Of a DNA stretch of 25,886 nucleotides, positions 22,502 through 25,886 are shown in pieces. The DNA is taken from assembly GCA_019420465.1 (NCBI GenBank), contig JAHZHB010000145.1:3417-29302 (forward strand), given 5' to 3'. This stretch comes from Lachnospiraceae bacterium. Lineage in GTDB: Bacteria; Bacillota; Clostridia; Lachnospirales; Lachnospiraceae. The notes under the pieces were generated by a model. It was not told where the DNA came from. It searched no databases and saw only the letters and a list, made by a program, of their open reading frames with translations. Position 1 is the first letter of the stretch; each line of letters starts with the position of its first letter. The position numbers were made by a program, and so were the translations under genes.

Positions 22502-24601
22502 TTAGAATAAATGGAAGTTTACGATCAGTGCTGCGAATACGATGGAAACCATGGACAGCAGCTTGATCAGGATGTTGATGGACGGACCTGATGTATCCTT
22601 GAACGGATCACCTACGGTATCACCAACAACAGCAGCTTTATGGCAGTCACTTCCCTTACCGCCAAAGTTACCGGCTTCGATATGTTTCTTGGCATTATCC
22701 CATGCACCACCGGAGTTGGACATGAAGATGGCCAGAAGGAAACCTGTTGCCGTAGAACCGGTCAGCATACCGATAACACCATTGTAGCCAAGGATCAGGC
22801 CGACAACGATCGGTGTAACGATAGCCAGTACGGACGGCAGGATCATCTCATGCAGAGAAGATGTTGTACACTTTTCTACACATGTTGCATAATCCGGATC
22901 TGCCTTGTATTCCATGATACCGGCAATCTCTTTGAACTGACGACGTACTTCGATAACGATACTCTGTGCGGCACGACCAACAGAGTTCATGGTCAGAGCT
23001 GCAAATACGAACGGCAGGCAGGCACCGATAAAGATACCAACCAGAACTGTCGGGTTCATAACTTCGAGGTTCAGCTGGATATCAGCACCGCCGACAGCCT
23101 GTACCTGCTGTACATAGGATGCGATCAGAGCCAGAGCTGTTAAAGCTGCGGAACCGATAGCGAAACCTTTACCTGTAGCAGCTGTTGTGTTACCCAGGGA
23201 ATCCAGAGCATCTGTACGCTCTCTGACTTCCGGAGCAAGACCTGCCATCTCGGCAATACCACCGGCATTATCTGCGATCGGGCCGTAAGCATCTGTAGCC
23301 AGGGTGATACCCAGTGTGGACAGCATACCTACTGCAGCCAGTGCAATACCATAAAGACCCATGTTTGCATCTGCGAAACCACCGGTGAAACCGAAAGCAC
23401 ACAGAATACAGATACCGATAATGATGACCGGAGCCATCGTGGAAAGCATACCAAGACCAATACCACCGATGATGATCGTAGCTGCACCTGTCTGGGACTC
23501 AGCAGCCAGATTCTGTGTCGGTTTGTAGGTATCGGATGTGTAATACTCTGTAAAGTGACCGATCAGTACACCGGCTAACAGACCGGCGATGATGGCACCA
23601 TAAATACCCATATTTCCGGAGCCGAAGATAAAGTATACCATCGGGATAGCCAGAATAGCGATCAGAACCGCACTGGTGTTGGTACCGCGGCTTAAAGCCT
23701 TTAACAGATCTGTCTGTGCAGTGCTCTCTCCTGTCTTAACCAGGAATGTACACAGCATGGAGCAGATAATACCAACAGCTGCTAAAAGCAGCGGGAATGC
23801 TACAGCAGACGGAGCAGAGATCGTTGTAGAACCTGCGAATGCTGTGTAGCCAAGTGCACATGCGGAAATGATAGAACCAACATAGGACTCGTAAAGGTCA
23901 GCACCCATACCTGCAACATCACCTACGTTATCACCAACGTTATCTGCGATAACAGCCGGGTTACGCGGGTCATCCTCCGGGATACCTGCCTCTACCTTAC
24001 CAACAAGGTCAGCACCTACGTCAGCAGCCTTTGTATAAATACCACCGCCGACACGTGCAAACAGTGCCATTGCGGAAGCACCCATACCGAATGTCAGCAT
24101 AGCGCTTGTCACTGCACCCTCGTCCAATCCGAAGACTACTTTCAGGATCAGGTACCATGCGGAGATGTAGAGAAGGCCGAGACCTACTACAGTAAAGCCC
24201 ATAACGGAACCTGCAGAGAAAGCGATGCGAAGACCTTTGTTTAAGCCGGTCTGACAGGCATTTGCTGTTCTTGCGTTTGCTCTTGTGGCGATGGACATTC
24301 CTACGTATCCGGACAAGCCGGAAAAAAATCCACCTACGACGAATGCTACCGGAACGAACCAGGTCAGCATTCCGAATGCTGCCATGATCGATAAGATCAC
24401 GAACATTGCTACAAAAAATACGACCAGTACTTTGTACTGACGTTTCAGGTAAGCCATGGCACCCTGACGAATGGAGGCAGAAAGTTTTTTCATTTTATCG
24501 TTGCCTTCTTCGAATGCCAGGACTCCCTTAGCTTTGATGACGGCAAAAAGCAGGGCCAGTACGGCGCCGACAAGTGCCACCAATGCTAATGTGTTATCCA
24601 T
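22502..24601 (-). CDS. hppA: K+-dependent membrane-bound pyrophosphatase
   Basis: A 699-residue integral-membrane ion-pumping pyrophosphatase of about 16 helices. Substrate-binding segments are intact: TKAADVGADLVGKVE, then IPEDDPRNPAVIADNVGDNVGD, and the later NSGGAWDNAKK and DTVGDPFKDTSGPS. The motif GNTTAATGKGFAIGS carries Ala where K+-independent enzymes have Lys, so the enzyme should need K+. Whether it pumps Na+, H+ or both cannot be decided by eye, though K+-dependent forms in Clostridia are often Na+ pumps. It salvages energy from pyrophosphate at the membrane. CCTCC at 24610-24614 gives a strong ribosome site eight bases from the ATG. It has its own consensus promoter and a likely terminator, and is monocistronic. 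Confidence 0.97.
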   Translation of the reverse strand: MDNTLALVALVGAVLALLFAVIKAKGVLAFEEGNDKMKKLSASIRQGAMAYLKRQYKVLVVFFVAMFVILSIMAAFGMLTWFVPVAFVVGGFFSGLSGYVGMSIATRANARTANACQTGLNKGLRIAFSAGSVMGFTVVGLGLLYISAWYLILKVVFGLDEGAVTSAMLTFGMGASAMALFARVGGGIYTKAADVGADLVGKVEAGIPEDDPRNPAVIADNVGDNVGDVAGMGADLYESYVGSIISACALGYTAFAGSTTISAPSAVAFPLLLAAVGIICSMLCTFLVKTGESTAQTDLLKALSRGTNTSAVLIAILAIPMVYFIFGSGNMGIYGAIIAGLLAGVLIGHFTEYYTSDTYKPTQNLAAESQTGAATIIIGGIGLGMLSTMAPVIIIGICILCAFGFTGGFADANMGLYGIALAAVGMLSTLGITLATDAYGPIADNAGGIAEMAGLAPEVRERTDALDSLGNTTAATGKGFAIGSAALTALALIASYVQQVQAVGGADIQLNLEVMNPTVLVGIFIGACLPFVFAALTMNSVGRAAQSIVIEVRRQFKEIAGIMEYKADPDYATCVEKCTTSSLHEMILPSVLAIVTPIVVGLILGYNGVIGMLTGSTATGFLLAIFMSNSGGAWDNAKKHIEAGNFGGKGSDCHKAAVVGDTVGDPFKDTSGPSINILIKLLSMVSIVFAALIVNFHLF

Positions 24602-24633
24602 TGTAATGTCCTCCCTCTATTACATGATACCTT

Positions 24634-24662
24634 ATTATATTACCTCCTTTTGACTTTGACAA
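24634..24662 (-). promoter_or_regulatory. hppA promoter
   Basis: TTGTCA (24657-24662), 17-base spacer, perfect TATAAT (24634-24639) on the minus strand. The predicted start is about 25-30 bases before the ATG. The rest of the 313-base divergent gap (24663-24852) shows only an isolated TATAAT at 24820-24825 with no good -35. Confidence 0.85.
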
Positions 24663-24852
24663 TTCCTTGACGTTTAAAATATTGTATTTTTTTCAGTTCG
24701 TACTTGCATATTTCAACTGTTAATCAGAATTTTTCCTTATAAATCTGCCTTGTATTCTGTATCCATGAATTTTTTCTTTTCTTTTCCGTCATTTTCAGTC
24801 ATTTTATTTGTTCATTATGTATAATTTCCGGTGCATTTTTTTAGCAGGTTGC

Positions 24853-24881
24853 TTTTCATTTTGTTTTTGACATGTTATAGT
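24853..24881 (+). promoter_or_regulatory. Candidate promoter of the sigma-like gene
   Basis: TTTTCA (24853-24858), 17-base spacer, TATAGT (24876-24881). A perfect TTGACA at 24867-24872 lies in the same stretch but has no -10 at a normal distance (TATATG at 24887-24892 leaves only 14 bases). The leader would be about 30 bases. Confidence 0.4.
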
Positions 24882-24914
24882 GTAGCTATATGTTTTTATT
24901 TTCAGGAGGTCCAT

Positions 24915-25679
24915 ATGAACGAACAGGAACTTTTTGTCCGGAAGCTTGCCGGTATTGATACATTTGCTGCCGAAAAGGACGGTGTACTGACAGAGACGGA
25001 AATCCGTCAGTATTTTGACGGTGTTACTCTCTCACCGGAACAGTGGGAAATGGTATATACGTATCTGCAGACGAAGCGGATTCACATTGCGGGTCGTAAA
25101 CAGAATCCGCAGATCGTGCTGCGGCCGGAGGATATGAGTGATCCGTCGGATGCACCGGCACCGGATGATGATGAGGTGCTACAGATGTATCTGGAGGATC
25201 TTAAGGGTATTGCGCCTGCGGCTGACGGGGAGGAACGTCATCTGTTTCGTCTGGTACAGGAGGGCGATCAGAATGCGGTGAAGCGGTTGAGTGAGCTGTA
25301 TCTGTATACGGTTATGGCGATTGCGAAGGAGTATGCGAAGGGGACTCTGCCGATCGGGGATCTGATCCAGGAAGGGAATCTGGGACTTCTGACGGGAATT
25401 TCGATGCTTTCGGAACGGCCGGAAGGGACTTCGGAGGGGGACTATCTGGTTGGATCGATCCGGGAGAGTATTGAGCTGTATGTGCTGGAGCAGGGCGACC
25501 AGTCGGAGATTGGGAAGAAGGCGGCACAGAAGGCGGATAAGATGCTGGAGAATGTGAAAAGGCTGGAGGAGGAGCTGGAGCATAAGGTGACGAAGGAGGA
25601 GCTTTCGGCTTTTATGGAGATTCCGGTGGAGGAGATTGATGAGGTGATCCGGCTTTCGGGGAAGGATTTGGGATTGTAG
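24915..25679 (+). CDS. Truncated sigma-70-like protein lacking region 4
   Basis: A 254-residue protein that reads like the front two thirds of a primary sigma factor. Residues 10-60 resemble region 1.1 (GVLTETEIRQYF...LSPEQWEMVYTYL) and 72-88 are an acidic linker. DEVLQMYLEDLKGI (86-99) resembles region 1.2, and AVKRLSELYLYTVMAIAKEY with LPIGDLIQEGNLGLL (145-159) matches regions 2.1-2.2, the core-RNA-polymerase-binding helix. The aromatic melting and -10 residues of regions 2.3-2.4 are replaced (SEGDYLVGSIRESIELYVLEQ region), and 205-246 resembles region 3. It then stops, with no region 4 for the -35. The ATG at 24915 has AGGAGG six bases before it. It probably binds core polymerase without normal promoter recognition. 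No partner gene follows. Confidence 0.75.
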   Translation: MNEQELFVRKLAGIDTFAAEKDGVLTETEIRQYFDGVTLSPEQWEMVYTYLQTKRIHIAGRKQNPQIVLRPEDMSDPSDAPAPDDDEVLQMYLEDLKGIAPAADGEERHLFRLVQEGDQNAVKRLSELYLYTVMAIAKEYAKGTLPIGDLIQEGNLGLLTGISMLSERPEGTSEGDYLVGSIRESIELYVLEQGDQSEIGKKAAQKADKMLENVKRLEEELEHKVTKEELSAFMEIPVEEIDEVIRLSGKDLGL

Positions 25680-25687
25680 GTTGTTTA

Positions 25688-25714
25688 GGGCGGACGCTCG
25701 TAAAAGGCGGACGG
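25688..25714 (+). repeat. Paired GGCGGACG repeats before the terminal hairpin
   Basis: GGCGGACG occurs at 25689-25696 and 25706-25713, nine bases after the sigma-like stop and just before the long hairpin. The arrangement echoes the GGGACGGACG pair before the 17216-17357 hairpin. Confidence 0.7.
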
Positions 25715-25719
25715 TCTCC

Positions 25720-25886
25720 GGGGGCTATGGTCTGTCTGCAAACAAGTGCAACGCTGTCAGGAGCTAATCGTTAACTTCGACTAGCGCGCTCGCTAAAGCG
25801 GGCTCGCGCGCAAGTCTACGTAAACGATGGATCTCCTGCCAGCTAAAAGCGCACTTTGAATCGTTTGCGGACAGACCATAGCCCCC
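25720..25886. repeat. Long nested hairpin at the window end
   Basis: Outer arms of 24 bases (25720-25743 with 25863-25886, one G-T pair) run to the last base of the window. Inside, further paired segments stack in order: AAGTGC/GCACTT (25744-25749, 25851-25856), GCTG/CAGC, CAGGAG/CTCCTG (25758-25763, 25833-25838), ATCGTT/AACGAT (25767-25772, 25823-25828), GACT/AGTC and GCGCGC/GCGCGC (25784-25789, 25806-25811). The apex is GCTCGC-TAAA-GCGGGC. No open frame of note crosses it. The right arm may continue beyond the window. It contains the 10-mer CTCGCTAAAG (25789-25798). Confidence 0.9.

Noticed and set aside
25720..25886. Retron or group II intron RNA
   Set aside because: No reverse transcriptase gene occurs in the window and no domain V or msr/msd landmarks were recognised.

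Overview
The window looks like chromosome from a low-to-mid GC, Gram-positive anaerobe of the class Clostridia, most likely a gut Lachnospiraceae. The evidence is a YmxH/YlmC sporulation-family protein, a DUF5688 protein, a teichoic-acid-type glycerophosphotransferase, an undecaprenol-kinase-type DgkA, a K+-dependent membrane pyrophosphatase, a glycine-riboswitch-controlled AGCS symporter, and strong AGGAGG ribosome binding sites. Genus cannot be fixed from sequence alone. I see no rRNA, tRNA, CRISPR array, transposase or phage gene.

Layout. (1) 1-5.9 kb is the edge of a cell-surface glycopolymer locus: a truncated polysaccharide ABC-transporter permease (TTG start), a divergent 884-residue fusion of a GT2 glycosyltransferase with a TagF-like glycerophosphotransferase, then an O-antigen-ligase/polymerase-type membrane protein and a GtrB/DPM1-like glycosyltransferase on the minus strand. 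(2) 6-8.4 kb is a dgkA - phasin-like - ubiB/aarF minus-strand operon. (3) 8.5-10.2 kb holds a GNAT acetyltransferase and a DUF5688 protein. (4) 10.4-14.5 kb holds efp with its own promoter, and an operon AAA ATPase - nrdR - alaA - yqeG behind a clear promoter. (5) 14.5-17 kb holds ymxH and a two-gene unit of an initiating sugar-phosphate transferase plus a GT2 enzyme. (6) 17-19.4 kb is an AGCS Na+/alanine-glycine symporter. Its leader carries a tandem glycine riboswitch with a kink-turn leader helix and a terminator, and its 3' side carries three successive large inverted repeats. (7) 19.5-22.3 kb is a shikimate-pathway block: type I aroD (+), convergent with an operon of a chorismate mutase-shikimate kinase fusion and a YdiB-type shikimate/quinate dehydrogenase. 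(8) 22.5-25.9 kb holds hppA and, divergent from it, a truncated sigma-70-like protein followed by another very large hairpin cut by the window end.

Most genes are ordinary housekeeping. The unusual items are two long intergenic hairpins (17216-17357 and 25720-25886) that share an internal 10-mer and paired upstream GG(A/C)GGACG repeats but have unrelated arms; an orphan sigma-like protein that keeps the core-binding region but has lost region 4 and the region 2.3/2.4 promoter residues; a chorismate mutase-shikimate kinase fusion with substitutions at two expected mutase catalytic positions; an AAA ATPase in a housekeeping operon with changed Walker B and His-switch residues; and a palindrome inside the aroD promoter spacer. 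All functional statements rest on motif recognition by eye; no database search was run.
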